Shown in pieces: positions 1 to 11,695 of a DNA stretch of 64,000 bases (within the stretch, counting starts at the first letter, position 1; the number at the start of each line of letters is the position of its first letter). The DNA is from Labia minor. Its lineage: Eukaryota > Arthropoda > Insecta > Dermaptera > Spongiphoridae. The stretch lies in contig OY720345.1 in the NCBI GenBank assembly GCA_963082975.1, forward strand, positions 77,469,034 through 77,533,033, in the 5' to 3' direction. A program made the position numbers and the translations under genes. The notes under the pieces are model-generated. The model made no database searches, was not told the DNA's origin, and saw only the letters and a list, made by a program, of their open reading frames with translations.

Positions 1-274
1 ACAATTTGATTATGACTCTTCAATATTGAATAATTTCTATGTAGAAGGTATTTAAATTTGTTAAAAAAATTCAGTTTTGTGAAAAATTTTATTGCAGTGT
101 TAATAATATCAAAAATGTTTTAGAAATAAAAGAGTCACATTTCATAAATTATAGAATAAAGTACTTAATTATTTATTAATGTTGGTACCAAAATAAATAT
201 TATTTAAATGTAATTAATTGTGTTTAAAAATTCAACTTCTTTATATCCTACGTATAAATAGAAAAAGAGTGAGA

Positions 275-305
<31 letters not shown>

Positions 306-713
306 GTGATCTCCAACAGTGAACACAAACAGACATTTAATTGAATTGATCTCTCGAGAACATGACATGATGGGAATACAGCTAAGATCACATTACCTCT
401 TCACATTGCTTCTTCTTTTCTATTGGTGTGTTGTTTTCTCTACTCTAAATTCTCCCTAAAATCGATTACACATTTGTTCAGAGTTTAAGCGAATCATTAC
501 AAGCGAATTTTAAAATATCAATCGGTTTTTAAGAATCAAGTAAAAATTCTAAAGAAGTGAAATTTAAAAAAAAAATTATTATATATGATGATTATTTTTC
601 ATTTTTATTTAATAATAGAATTCTTATAATTTTTCTTCTTACTTCTCTATTATCTATATACTCATACGATAATCATTCAGTCCCCATCTACTTAATTTTG
701 AAAACTTATTAAT
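1..713. other. AT-rich sequence without recognised genes
   Basis: Low-complexity AT-rich DNA. The only structure seen is a TA dinucleotide run at about 275-302. No frame shows codon structure or protein similarity I recognise. Confidence 0.6.
275..302. repeat. TA microsatellite
   Basis: Uninterrupted alternation of T and A over about 28 bases. Comparable TA runs occur at 1546-1577, 4051-4072, 13445-13477, 22290-22313, 34713-34737, 51222-51245 and 58998-59013. Confidence 0.9.
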
Positions 714-986
714 GACTTTTGTACGTCCCACGCATGGACAACGCCTATCAAATCGGTTATATCAATTAGATGTCCTATGATCAGTAGAACGGGTCCTATC
801 AACTTTTACCTTGATTTTCCTGATCGGAGGCGCTTCTTTTTATCAAATAGCTTCCCAATGTTGATCCCGAAGGCTGGGTTGACTCCGTCCCATAGACCCA
901 TAGAAATTCCCTTGCGAGGCCCGGGACTTGAACCCGGGACCACGAGTATGCGAGACAGCGACGCTAGCATCGCACCCTGTGGCGCC
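714..986 (-). repeat. tRNA-derived SINE, family C copy 1
   Basis: Read on the minus strand, this starts with GGCGCCACAGGGTG and contains GGGTTCAAGTCCCGGG, a good match to a pol III B box (GGTTCRANYCC) inside a tRNA-like head. A body shared with the copies at 36846, 48268 and (decayed) 34960 follows. It includes the string AAAAGTAGCGCC, or a variant, and a stretch reading GTTCTACTGATCATAGGAC. The 3' end is near 714, by comparison with the other copies. An open frame across it (777-995) is incidental. A target-site duplication is not clear here. Known of the class: such SINEs are non-autonomous and depend on a LINE for mobility. Confidence 0.85.
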
Positions 987-1541
987 TTTAATTAATTACT
1001 AAATAATTAACTTTTAATTGATTTTTATTTATTTTAATATATATTCATAATTTATAAATAATAATTATGTCACTAAAAATTGGCTAGACAGTTTTTAATT
1101 TTTGGATTTTTAATACTCCTAATAACCCTAGGTAGAACAAAAATTTTTACATAAAATTTATAAGGAAAGACAGAGAGATTACTTAGAAATCTCAGCTACA
1201 GTAATTTAAACAATTTTATTCGAATTATCAATATAATATATATGTATTTGGAAATTTGGATATTTGTATTTAAATTCATTGGTAGTATTTTATTCATTGA
1301 AAAGGGCTTTGGTGATTCAATTTCGTTTTGAAATTATACAGAGACAATGATATTTATCTTAGGGATCCTAGGGAATTTGTTTCCATTTAAATCTTCTTAA
1401 TATAATTCGAGAAATAAATATAATATACTACATATAAATTGTGAGTAGTAACAAGATTACTCCATCGTTCGAAATTTGATGTAAAACTTTTATATTAGAT
1501 CAAATTTCAAGTTTGAAAATTTATCTTTAATTAATAAACTG

Positions 1542-1580
<39 letters not shown>

Positions 1581-3009
1581 AACTAATGCAATTAAAATTA
1601 TCTGTATATTTTTATAATGTAAAAAATATAATTATTAAGCATAAACTAAAAATTAATATACTTATATAAATATAATGCTTGCTAAATAAAAGAAAAAAAA
1701 ATATTAAACATGTTTTAAAAATTATTTTTCCAGGAGAAAAGATTGGTACTGTATTCTATAATTTAATATACGAGATTGTAATTTTAATTTATATATAAGT
1801 GTTAAATTAGTATGCAAAAGAATAATTAGAGGGGCGAATTGTTTCTATTACGTAGTCATCATCAACATTTGAGTTATTTTCTTTTTTTTTTAATGAAATA
1901 AAAACATTAAAATGGAAAAAGTCAAGATAAAATACATTAAGTTTTGTTGACCAAAATGAAATTTTAGGATTGAAAAAAAATAATTTAACTAACGTTTGAA
2001 TATTTCGACCGAAAAAAGTAAATAAACAAAAAATAAATATAAAAACTATTCAAAATAGGAAAAAAAAAACAGAAAAACAAATGTAGATTTCTATTCAAAT
2101 TCGTATTCAAATAGCAGACAACAAGGGAATGGGCCTTCCGAGACTACAAAACCATTAAGGCACAAATACTTCCACGAGCATGACTTATACAAAAAAAAAA
2201 AAAAACGCCGCTTTTTTATTCTCAAGAGAGGACAGAGCGCAAAGATCCGTCGGGATTGACGAAATTGAATTTTCTTTCGTTTACGGTGCCTATATTCTAT
2301 ATTACTAAGCTATATCGTACGTCTCAGATGAATTTTAAAGTAATATTTTCTCACCATGAATGGAATAAAAGATCACCTTTAAATTTGTTTCTATCGATTT
2401 GCACCTCTTAAAATATTTTTGCTATAAATAACTCGAAATATGAATTCAAATGAATAGTTGAATGAAAGGGAAATGATCCGTTAATTTTTTTTTTATTTTT
2501 TTTTTTGCATCATTTAAGTGAAATAACCCCTCTAGAAAATTAAATGGAGAGGGAGAATTCATTCTTGCTTGAGAGAATGGAAAATTCAGAAAAAATGGTC
2601 TTTTGGCATTGAAGAAATTATTAAAATAAAAAAAAAAAATCTGGGGTTGAATCGTTAAAGAAAATTGTAAAATCCATGTAATTTATATGTTAACTTTTGA
2701 TGTATAAAATGAAATAAAACATAAAACAATTAATAAAAAAAAGATTAATTGTTAAAAATGAACTTAAATAATTAATCATTAAATATAAAAGATACAGAGA
2801 ATAAATATTAAGTAAATAAGATTAGTAATTTGAAAATTTTTCAAATTTTTGAAATATTTATTATGAAAAATTTTCTGATATAAATATAAAATAAAATACA
2901 ATCAAAATATTTTTATAAAAACTAATAACTATTAAAATCATAAAATAAATCATTGAATAATAAATTAAAATCATTAAATTCTTCAAACACACAATATACC
3001 ATATTTTTG
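987..3009. other. AT-rich gene-free stretch
   Basis: Contains the long TA run at 1546-1577 and scattered homopolymer A and T runs. A somewhat less AT-rich patch lies at 2110-2330. No repeat shared with the rest of the window and no coding signal was found. Confidence 0.55.
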
Positions 3010-3326
3010 TACCGACCGACGATAGTAAGGGAGGTATTGTTTTCACACCAAATTTCACATGTGGAGATTTTTACATATCTGCATTTTGTATTGGTTTTAT
3101 CCTCGGGAAAAATCATCTTTATTAGTTTTTTCTTAATTTAAAATTATATGACGTCACCCAGCCCTTCATGCCGACACAGCCAGCACCTCCTTATATATTA
3201 TAAATAAAATTTATATTTATTGCATTAATTGATATATTAAAATTATTTGAAATTGTTTCTGTAGCTGAAAATTAATTTATTTCAAACTGTCGGTCGGTTA
3301 TATGCCTGACCACAGGTCAACTTATT
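3010..3326 (+). mobile_element. Family A Helentron-like element (copy A1, internally deleted)
   Basis: The 5' end is TTTTTGT then ACCGACCGACGATAGTAAGG. The 3' end is GTCGGTCGGT, then a weak hairpin CCTGACCACAGG, then TCAACTTATTTTTT. The interior joins the beginning of the first about 100-bp module directly to the end of the second module (ACATATCT then GCATTTTGTATTGG). The GTCC microsatellite and everything between the modules is therefore missing compared with A3, A5 and A6. One CRE octamer TGACGTCA remains. Non-autonomous, no coding capacity. Confidence 0.8.
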
Positions 3327-4560
3327 TTTTAATTATTATATTTTGATAATACTTATATATATTATAATTTATTTGAATGTTGAAGAATAAATGCTGTCCC
3401 CATTTGCTTCTTTTCACTTTGTTCAATAAAAAAAAATGACATAGATATTAGGTGATGTACTTTTTATTTAATAAAAAAAAATATAAAGATGATAGAGTTC
3501 ATTCAATACATCACTTGACAAACCATATAAATAGAAATAAAATGAATATCATATATTCAATGGATACTCAAAAGAATAAGAGGCAATTATTTTGTGAAGA
3601 GTTGCCATCGAAGCTCAATATTTGATTCATTACTTTTATTTTTATTATTCTTTTATATACATTTTAGGGATTTTTTTTCCGCCCTCTCAATTTATTTTTA
3701 GAATTAGTACATAAAAACAGTCTTCGAAATATTGAATGGATGATGTATTATTTACACCGAGAAACAATTGAACACAAATTCTTGAACAAAAACCTATTTT
3801 GTCTTCCTTAGGGAGCAATATCAATTTATATTTACTTCTTAAACAAAATTACTTTCCTTTCAAAAATATTTTTATATTTATTACATGATTTATCTTTAAA
3901 ATTAGAATATATTATTATAGAAAATTGAATAAAAAAAGAAAGAAAAATTTAAATCATATTGATGATGATGACAATTATCTCGAAACATTGAATATTTCAA
4001 AATTTAGAAAGAATTTATTTATTAAATAAAATAAGTTAAAAGAATATTCGTATATATATATATATATATATATAAAGAATGATTTTTGCAGATTATAATA
4101 ATCAGGATGTAAAAGGAGTTTTGTACATAATTCTGAATATTTAATAACAAAAACTATTCAAAATTAGACACAAATTGTAGAATTTAATATATGAAATTGA
4201 ATCAGCGTCAGTAGTATTTATGGTATTTGATTTAGATGGGCCAAATAATTTTACAATTATAAATGTCATTCCATTATCACTTAACATTATTAAATGATTT
4301 AACAAACTATTTACAAAATTTAATATTGTTGTATGTATACAACACAATAAGAAAACAACGTATAGAGAAAATTAATTAAATTTTAATCATTCATCAGATA
4401 AATTTAATGGGAAGTTTAAGGGCGTTTAAAATATATCCCCTCTACCCCTCCACCCCCCCAACCCCCTCCCTCTTTGAAAATTTAATAATTAATCAAACAA
4501 ACTCTCTACAAAAACACGGAAATTAAAAAGGTTGATAACAATCTCACATGAATGAAAATT
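3327..4560. other. AT-rich gene-free stretch
   Basis: TA run at 4051-4072 and a C-rich patch at 4438-4472 (CCACCCCCCCAACCCCC). No gene or dispersed repeat recognised. Confidence 0.55.
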
Positions 4561-4599
4561 GAATCAATATTATTTTGTTGTTCTTACTATATAATATAT

Positions 4600-5040
4600 A
4601 TTTTAAGATGATGTCTTTATTGTTCATGAGCGCATTGTTTGTTATCACTTGCCAACTTTACAATTCCGTACTTTGTGGTTTCATGTTGCACGCTAGTTGG
4701 CTGCTTGGCTGCTTATTTGCTCTTTATATGCCGTCAAAATGTCGTCTCCCGCACCCCTCAAGCCCATCTGACCACCCCATATATATCAGCATCCCGGCAG
4801 GCCTGATAAATAGAGTGAGGACGAGAAGCAACTATTATAAGGGCTGAAAGTTGCGGGCAGGGTGCACAGGAAGGGCTTTATCTAGATCAACCAACTTGGC
4901 CCTCCCTCCATTCCGGATGGAAGGGATTTATAAGCTTGGACGCGTGCTGCCAACAAATTTGTCTCTGAGGGAGGGGCGGAAGAGAGAGGAGTGCTGTTTT
5001 CAACCCCAACTAAAAATTTTATTTCATTTCATTCCTAGGA
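4600..5040. other. Higher-GC island, function unknown
   Basis: Distinctly richer in G and C than its surroundings. Plus-strand frames run open at 4575-4847 and 4851-5075, but neither resembles a known protein and no convincing splice pair was found. The TATAAGGG string at 4835 and GC-rich flanks would fit a promoter or 5' exon, but nothing proves it. Confidence 0.3.
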
Positions 5041-5080
5041 AGGTGCTAGTAATATTATTTACATGGAAAAATTAAATTGA

Positions 5081-6020
5081 ATTTCAATCGAGTAAAATAA
5101 GAGAGAGAGAGAGAAAAAAAATTGTCAAATATAATAAAGTAAACTTTTTGTGTATAATTTTATTTTCTTATCCAGGTGACTATAAATTATTATTATTATT
5201 ATTATTTTTAAATATTAATAACCATTACTACTACACATATATTTATCTAAACCATATTAATATTCATAGTTATCCTATATATGTATAGTAGTTTCTTCTC
5301 TAGTTACCTGAAGATAACTAATACTACCATAACTTATATGTAATACAAAGTTTGCAATGTATTCACAATGTTATACAATCATTAAATATGTATGATCCAA
5401 TAAATGTCATCTGCATAATGATTGATGTAGGTATATGAATTGATATCCAACCATAATGGAAACTGATGAAAGTTTCTACTATAAAATACGTAACGTTATA
5501 AATAAATAATTTACATATATGCTATACTATATTAGTATATTAAGTAAGAATTTTTCAATTTTACTTGAATATTAAGAATGAAAATTCTTCAAAGAGATGG
5601 TAGAAGGGTGGATTAAAAAATGATTGCAATAGGGATTATTGAACAAACTAATATCGAGTTTAGAAATATCAAAGTTATTCAATGAGAATTTACAATATTT
5701 TAATATTGAAAAATAATGTAAGATTTAAACAAAATATTTTTTGTCACTCTGTGAATTTTCATTATGAATTTCTCTTCCTCTCGATGATGTTACTACCAAA
5801 CGAGAGAGAAGAAAATTAGATTTCATCTTATATTTTCATAAGAGAGGGTTTTATACGTAGTATAAGCTGTCCGGATGATATGACGTCCAACTCGATTTAA
5901 AACTAAAATATAAAAAAAAAATTATATTTAACTTAAGTTTTTTAAGTTTAAATTGAAAAAGACTAGAAAAAAATAATTTCCAAGGGAAAAAATAAATCAA
6001 GAATAGGTAAGTAGACATTA
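5081..6020. other. AT-rich gene-free stretch
   Basis: Short GA run at about 5100-5115 and an ATT run near 5190. No other structure seen. Confidence 0.55.
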
Positions 6021-6028
6021 TCATGGTA

Positions 6029-6719
6029 CAGTGGCGTACCTAAGGGGGGGCGGTGGGTGCGGTCCGCACCCGGCGGCACTTATCTTGGGGCGGCATTTTT
6101 TATATTTAGTTATAGTTGTAAAAAGCAACTTATTCATTTCTTATTAATTTTTTTTCTTTCTTGAATAATAAATGATTATTATGATTATTATAAGTTTACT
6201 ATTTGATTTATATAAATTATGATCAACTATATGATTTCGAATATTATTCCTCGGTGTATATAAATGCATTTTAGTGTAAATTTTGAATTCTAATTCCAAG
6301 AACAGGATAATAATTTTATTTTATTGTATTCATTAAAATTCGTTGAATTCGTGAACGCATCTTTAAGATTTTGTTCGGCAAAATTATCTTCGTTCTAAAA
6401 TGAGTCAATTAAGACTTCACAATCTTGCAATATTGTCAATAGAACAAGAAATTACAAATAATATAAATTTTGAGAGCATTATACACGATTTTTTTAGTAT
6501 GAAAGCTAGAAGAGTAAATATTATATAAATATGTTTACGAGTGAATACAAATATGTGTAAAAAAATTTACTCTCTGTGTATTAATTAATATTGATTAAAT
6601 AACTTAATAATTTATTTATGTGTATTAATTTATAAAAACCACTATTTGATTGACTTATAATAGAAAGGGCGGCAAACTGGAGATCGCCCCGGGCGGCAAA
6701 AGTTCTAGGTACGCCACTG
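6029..6719 (+). mobile_element. Internally deleted hAT transposon
   Basis: Terminal inverted repeats CAGTGGCGTACCTA and TAGGTACGCCACTG are flanked by the perfect 8-bp target-site duplication TCATGGTA (6021-6028 and 6720-6727), which is the hAT signature. Both ends also carry GGGCGGC-rich subterminal sequence. The element is 691 bp and retains only the end of a transposase gene (see 6370-6528), so it cannot move on its own. The 5' coding region has been lost. The clean duplication argues that these are the true ends. Confidence 0.93.
6370..6528 (+). pseudogene. hAT transposase C-terminal fragment
   Basis: In the frame of the ATG at 6400, codons immediately upstream read QNYLRSK and the frame continues MSQLRLHNLAILSIEQ, later IIHDFFSMKARR, stopping at 6526-6528. 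In hAT transposases of the TTF/ZMYM-like type, the C-terminal dimerisation domain has just such a block: YLRS-MSQ-RL--LA-LSIE, then --II--FA--KAR. The fragment is intact in frame for about 45-50 codons, and its upstream part is missing or shifted. Its position inside perfect hAT ends makes the assignment firm. It is not a host gene. Confidence 0.85.
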
Positions 6720-6727
6720 TCATGGTA

Positions 6728-7654
6728 AGTAAGAATAGAAAAATGTGGTAAAAAAACAAATGTGGAGTTCAAAACAGCAAGAAAAATATATCTTAGTTTT
6801 TAGAATAAACTAAAATGAATTTATTAATAAAAAAATTGTAAAATTAATCATTCAAATTAAATCATGAATAAAGACTATTAAATTTGAATTATATATGATT
6901 ATGTATGTTATAAAAGAAATATTTAATGTATACTAAATAAAAAATAAATAAAAAAAAATATTCATTATTATTGATTGTTTTTAAAGAGTGTTAAAGTGTT
7001 TCTACGAATTCAATCCTTATTATTTATTTTATTGATTGTAAGTAGAATTGAAAGAAGAAAAAAAAAACACATAGAAACAGAAACATTTCATTGAAAGAAT
7101 AGAAATAAAGTAAAAATAATTGATTGATCTTTTTAATTAATTTAGGGTTAATTAAGGATTTCGTTTTTTAAATTAATTATAGTCCTTTAATAAAAATTAA
7201 ATAAAATCTATTTCAAAATGGATGCTGATTATTATTATTAATGTTCCGTTTTTGGAAATATATTTAATGGGGTTCAAGATTACAAGAAATCTGCTCAAAG
7301 AAAAATCAATAATTGGTGAACTTTATAGAAATTTTGTATCCTTTATTTTATCAATCTGTGGAAATCAATAACGAATTGTTATCAACAATGATAATTATTT
7401 GTTAAAATAAACAATTGAATAATAATTTCAAAACAATTCAAGTGTAGAATGATTTTGTGTTATATACATAAATGTAGAAGTATGGAACCGGAATTTCCCT
7501 ATAGATGGTGCTCACTATCAGTTTAAAGACCGTAAGACCGCTTCTGTAGCGCCATCTTCTCCTTCTAACAGTTGACTAAGTTTGTCAACACACAATAACC
7601 TAAGTTTTATACACCGGTATATTTTTCTAAAACCCCAAACAAGTAGAGTTTTGT
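6728..7654. other. AT-rich gene-free stretch
   Basis: Nothing recognised until about 7500. From there, less AT-rich sequence leads into the mariner fragment and may be its 5' untranslated part (GATGGTGCTC at 7505). Confidence 0.5.
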
Positions 7655-7840
7655 GCCTAGGAACTATAATTTGCGGACAGCATTGGTTTTCTGCTATCAT
7701 TTGAAGAAAACTGCTGAAGAATTGCATAGAATGCTTGTTGAAGCTTACGGCGAACATGCTCTTAGCAAAACCCAATGCTTTGAGAGTTTTAAAAAAAATT
7801 TGAAAGTTGTGATTTTGGCGTGAGAACGAGGAGCGTATTA
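7655..7840 (+). pseudogene. mariner transposase N-terminal fragment
   Basis: The plus frame reads NLRTALVFCYHLKKTAEELH, then RMLVEAYGEHALSKTQCF. This is the first helix-turn-helix of a mariner transposase, whose family pattern is LR-LLF-FHLKKSAAE-HRLLVEAYGEHALS. After about 7790 the match continues only in a shifted frame (SCDFGVR, matching the usual SGDFDV-D region). The rest of the gene, including the DD34D catalytic core, is absent. Minus-strand open frames here are shadows. Confidence 0.8.
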
Positions 7841-9514
7841 ATGGAATTATTGTAGGTGGGAGTTAGTGGGGAAGGGGAGCAAATGAATGAATCGATGGAT
7901 GGGTGAACAAAGTTGTTAAAAAAATGGTTGATTTTTTTTTTCAGCAACCATTTACTTTATTCCAAAATCCCATTTCAATTATGATCCGTGTATATACTTA
8001 TAATTGAAAATATCACTTTAAAATAAAATCACTATAGAGGAAAAAAATTAAAAATATCATTCAAAATAAAATAAAAATGACTGTTAAGTTACTAAATCTA
8101 AAATTTAAAGATTATTAAAATGAGCGATAAATAACAAGTATAAACATTATATTGTAATTCAAAATTTTAACTAACATAAGGTTCGAAAAAAACAAGAAAA
8201 AAAAATAATTAAGTCAAAGTATAAAAGATGAATATATCTTGACCAAAGAAGAAAATATTTCTTGTTGAATTATTATATGTTTTATAGTATATTTTATAAG
8301 TTTAATTGAATATTTGATTGAATTGATATAATATAATAACGAAATCATTAATAATTGTAAATAAATGTGAATAATTATTCTACAATAGAAGAGAATAAAG
8401 TTACAATAAATAGAATACGATACCTTTCTGACAGTACAAAGAATGCGACAAAGATGATTAAAAATAATTTGATAAAATTGTCAAGAATGGGATTTGTGAA
8501 GAGATGCCTAAGTTCTTTAAAAATTGAAATCAATGGAACAAGCCCCTACTAACATCTATTCATTTTTATTGAGCCTTTTATAACCTAATCTTCAAATTGT
8601 AAGTTTCTAGATAATCATCTTAATGCTTTATAATCAATGAATTGAGTGAACTCTATTCTTTCGAAATGGGAGATTGTATGGGACAATAGTTTGGGAAGAA
8701 GGGCATTACCTGAATAGAGAATATCAGTATAAAGCGTGGTGAATGGTTGGACGGGTGTGGGGTTGGGGGGGGGGGGGGGTTGGGTGATGGTTCAGAACAG
8801 AGGACAAGGAGTGGAGGGTCCAGCTGCTCCGCTCCACGCGTATCCACTTTCTAAATATGTTTAGCAAAGAGGCCAAAAGGGCTAAAAGGGATGAACAGAC
8901 AGGCGGCAGACCTCTTGTCAAAATGGATCCAATTTTAACACTCGAGATAACATACCACGCGAAGAGAGTGGTCTAATTTAAAGCGATTCAATTTAGGCTT
9001 TGATCAAAATAGGCATCTAAGGATGAGCTACAGCTACATCATCTATATACGTACATATTATACGTCCCAAGCCAATTTACTTTTACATATCTATTTTTCA
9101 TTCCAAGTGTAAAGTAATAATAAGATAAATTATTAGATTATTAAATCGAATAGACTTTTTAGTAATAAATTATAATCGAATCTTTTATTTTTTTTTTATT
9201 TTTATTTATTTGAGATAATATAATTAAACATATATTAATATTTCTTTTATATATTCATATTCAATTCGATTTTTAATGAAAATATTTTTATTTGTTAATG
9301 CTTTGATTGTGAAGAATATAATAAAATAATATGTTTAGAATAATCATTTAACTAAATTTCTTGTAATTTATATCTATTATAAATAATATATGAAAAAAAT
9401 TTTAAAAGTATTTTAATTGTAAAATATAATCAAATTTCAATATTTTTATCTAAAACATGACTGCTTATGTCCTTTGAGTTTCTCTTTTTTCAATTTCTAT
9501 TATTATTCTTTTAG
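7841..9514. other. AT-rich stretch with a G-rich patch
   Basis: Mostly AT-rich. A GC-rich block at 8740-8960 holds an uninterrupted run of about 15 G at 8765-8779 with nearby GGG tracts. No coding signal was recognised; open frames through it are Pro-rich only because of the C/G run. Confidence 0.5.
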
Positions 9515-10040
9515 AAAAAATCTGGAATGTCTCTACTCGACTATCTCGCAAATGTGAATTGGATTAATTACCACATATATTATATTTAAATTAAATTTAA
9601 TTAATTATAAATTAAAATTAATAAATAATATTTGCTGATGGCACCACGTCACGTGCTGGCGCGTGATTTGTAGTGTTAAAAAATTAATTCCGGTAATTCA
9701 ATCAAGCTGAAATTCTATATAAAGCAGTTTTATACAATTTTTAATCATGTAAAGAACTATCAAACATATATCTTTATTTTTATGGTCACTTTAGAGGAAA
9801 AAAAAGAAAAGGTGGGAACTTCCGAATGAGCTACATTTATCAAAAATTGAAAGAAAACTACGAATTTTGAATAATGCCAGTGAACCAAATTTCATTCATG
9901 ATTCTAGCTCAAACCGTTTTTGCGTAATCTTGTCTACACACACACACACACACAGATATTTTTCTCAATAACTCAGGGACCTTCACAAATCGTAAAAAAA
10001 GATCAAAATCTCGACATGGAAAATTTTTGTGATCGTGTTC
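9515..10040 (-). mobile_element. Family B Helentron-like element (copy B1)
   Basis: Minus orientation. On the plus strand it opens with CTGGAATGTCTCTACTCGAC (the decayed 3' hairpin) then TATCTCGC, and ends with ATGGAAAATTTTTGTGATCG. The core has the family hallmarks: GGCACCACGTCACGTG, a CA microsatellite at about 9937-9953, CTAGCTCAAACCGTTTTTGCG, and GACTCAGGGACCTTC in altered form. The terminal 5' hairpin is missing. No coding capacity. Confidence 0.8.
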
Positions 10041-10680
10041 ATGTTTTAGATAAAAATATTGAAATTTGATTTGATTTGATTTTATTATTATATTTTGATA
10101 TTTCAATTAGTAGTTAAAATTTAATATTGTCTTTGAAAATAAAAGGATTCATCAAAAAAAACAAAAAAAAAAAATTATAAATATTTCTGTTTGAAATGGA
10201 TAATTAAATAAATATAAAAAATACTAATTTCAACCACATTAGTTATTTTACTAATTTTCAATAGTGAGATGAGAGAGAGCATTTGGTATATAAATTTAGC
10301 TTGGAGAATAAAGAGGGGTAATGACTGTGAAATGATGGTGTAGATTTTATTAAGAGCTAGCTAGCTACAAGTTGAGTAGGAAGAGAGTAGAATTCCGAAG
10401 GGAAATGATGCTTGTTGGAGAGATAAAAAAAAATGTAACATAACCAAGGTATATCAGATCATCGCTTTGAATCCCGAGTGATTAAATAACTGACAAGGCA
10501 GGAAGGAGTAGAATCTACCTTGTGGTTGGAAACTCTCTCTCTCTCTATGCAGAAATATATATATATATATATATAGTATATCGTGGAGAAACTGCTTAGG
10601 TAAGAGCATTAATTATCAGAACGAAATTTCTTCATCCTTCCGAAAATTAATCAAATCTGAAACCGGGTGACTTGATCGAG
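10041..10680. other. AT-rich stretch before candidate exon
   Basis: CT and TA microsatellites at 10531-10576. From about 10440 the sequence is less AT-rich and may belong to a conserved block that continues to 10860. Confidence 0.4.
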
Positions 10681-10742
10681 AGAGCCCTTTCATAGAGAGA
10701 GAGATAGATACATCTCAGCGAGTAGCATTATTTATTTGGCAG

Positions 10743-10828
10743 CGTGTACCGTTTCGCTATCTGCCAAAGCCTCTACGTGTTTCAATTAAGACAGAGGGTG
10801 GCACGTGCCGTTCAGGAAACGGGGACAG
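10743..10828 (+). CDS. Candidate internal exon, product unknown
   Basis: A plus-strand segment is bounded by a possible acceptor (TTATTTATTTGGCAG ending at 10742) and a textbook donor, CAG|GTGAGT, with GT at 10829-10830. The open frame reads YRFAICQSLYVFQLRQRV then ARAVQETG. The segment sits in a higher-GC patch of an AT-rich region. I recognise no domain. It might instead be untranslated 5' exon sequence or chance; the donor is the strongest evidence. No partner exon was found within the window. Confidence 0.28.
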
Positions 10829-11039
10829 GTGAGTTGAGAGAAGGAAAGGCCCAAGACATGTTTACCTTTTATTTCAACTTAAATGCAATTAGTGATCGAA
10901 ATTGTATGAATTTTTTATTCATTTCAAAAAAAAAAAAAAAAACGAAATAAATAAATAAAAGAAATTTCATGATTACCATTTGTAATATAAAATATAGATA
11001 TTATCTTAAATTAATAAATTATTATAATATATTGGGATT

Positions 11040-11300
11040 TTCATCATTCACCACCTCCGTAAATAATCTGTACAATTTTGAGTCTATATCGTCAAAATTT
11101 CCCAACAGAAAGACTTATTGAGGTTATTGAATATATATCGAAAAAATTGAGGTATGTAATTTCATCGAAATTGGTTCAGCCAATTTTGACTCTATAACGT
11201 CAAAATTGCAAGATAGAAAGTCACTCTTGGATTCTAGAGGTCATGAAACGCGAAGATAGGCAAAAATTTTAAATTCGCAGCAATGTGCAGAGAAAAACTT
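11040..11300 (-). repeat. Probable repeat carrying the shared GATGAAAT motif
   Basis: Read on the minus strand it contains GGCTGAACCAATTTCGATGA followed by AATTACAT, closely resembling the block next to the microsatellite in families A and B. Two related lines occur within it: TCGTCAAAATTTCCCAACAG and ACGTCAAAATTGCAAGATAG, each followed by AAAG. This suggests an internal duplication with a period of about 120 bp. Ends not defined, class unknown. Confidence 0.4.
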
Positions 11301-11456
11301 TTTTTATCTATATATACATATAAATAAATCAAATTTACGAAAATATATATATTTTATATCAACAGGTCTACTTTTCTGTCTTTCAGTGCATTAATACATA
11401 CGTTTAAGGAGTATATGTTTTATTACTCATTTATGTTCTTTTTAATTATTGGAACG

Positions 11457-11695
11457 GTGACTCAGTGAACCAGGTATTAATATTATCAGCCAAACCTGGT
11501 AATAAAGAATCATTTTTTTTATTGACAGAGTGGTGGCTCGGTGAACCAAGTATTATTATTGAGGACTCCAAGTACCACTCATTTTTATCTGATTGATGCA
11601 ATGATGTAACATTTAATAATTGTAATAAATAATTAAAAAATTGTAAATCAATATTTTTTAAAGGGTCGAGCGAGAGCTCGGTGTCCCAGATACTA
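11457..11695 (+). repeat. Three spaced copies of a short motif
   Basis: GTGACTCAGTGAACCAGGTA at 11457, GTGGCTCGGTGAACCAAGTA at about 11532 and GAGAGCTCGGTGTCCCAGAT at about 11673 are variants of one motif, each followed by TTA or ACTA. The first sits in a hairpin ACCAGGT...ACCTGGT. The spacing is irregular (about 75 and 140 bp). Function unknown. Confidence 0.45.

Noticed and set aside
777..995. 72-codon plus-strand frame
   Set aside because: Antisense reading of SINE C copy 1; the same happens at 48300-48527 over copy 3.
3001..3326. Canonical Helitron (CTRR end, A-T insertion)
   Set aside because: The 3' end after the hairpin reads CTTATT, not CTRR, and insertion sites are T runs; the Helentron type fits better.
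8653..8921. Overlapping Pro-rich minus-strand frames
   Set aside because: Proline run comes from the C complement of the G run; no domain or splice signals.
9937..9953. CA microsatellite as an independent feature
   Set aside because: It is an integral part of family B elements, present in most copies at the same position.
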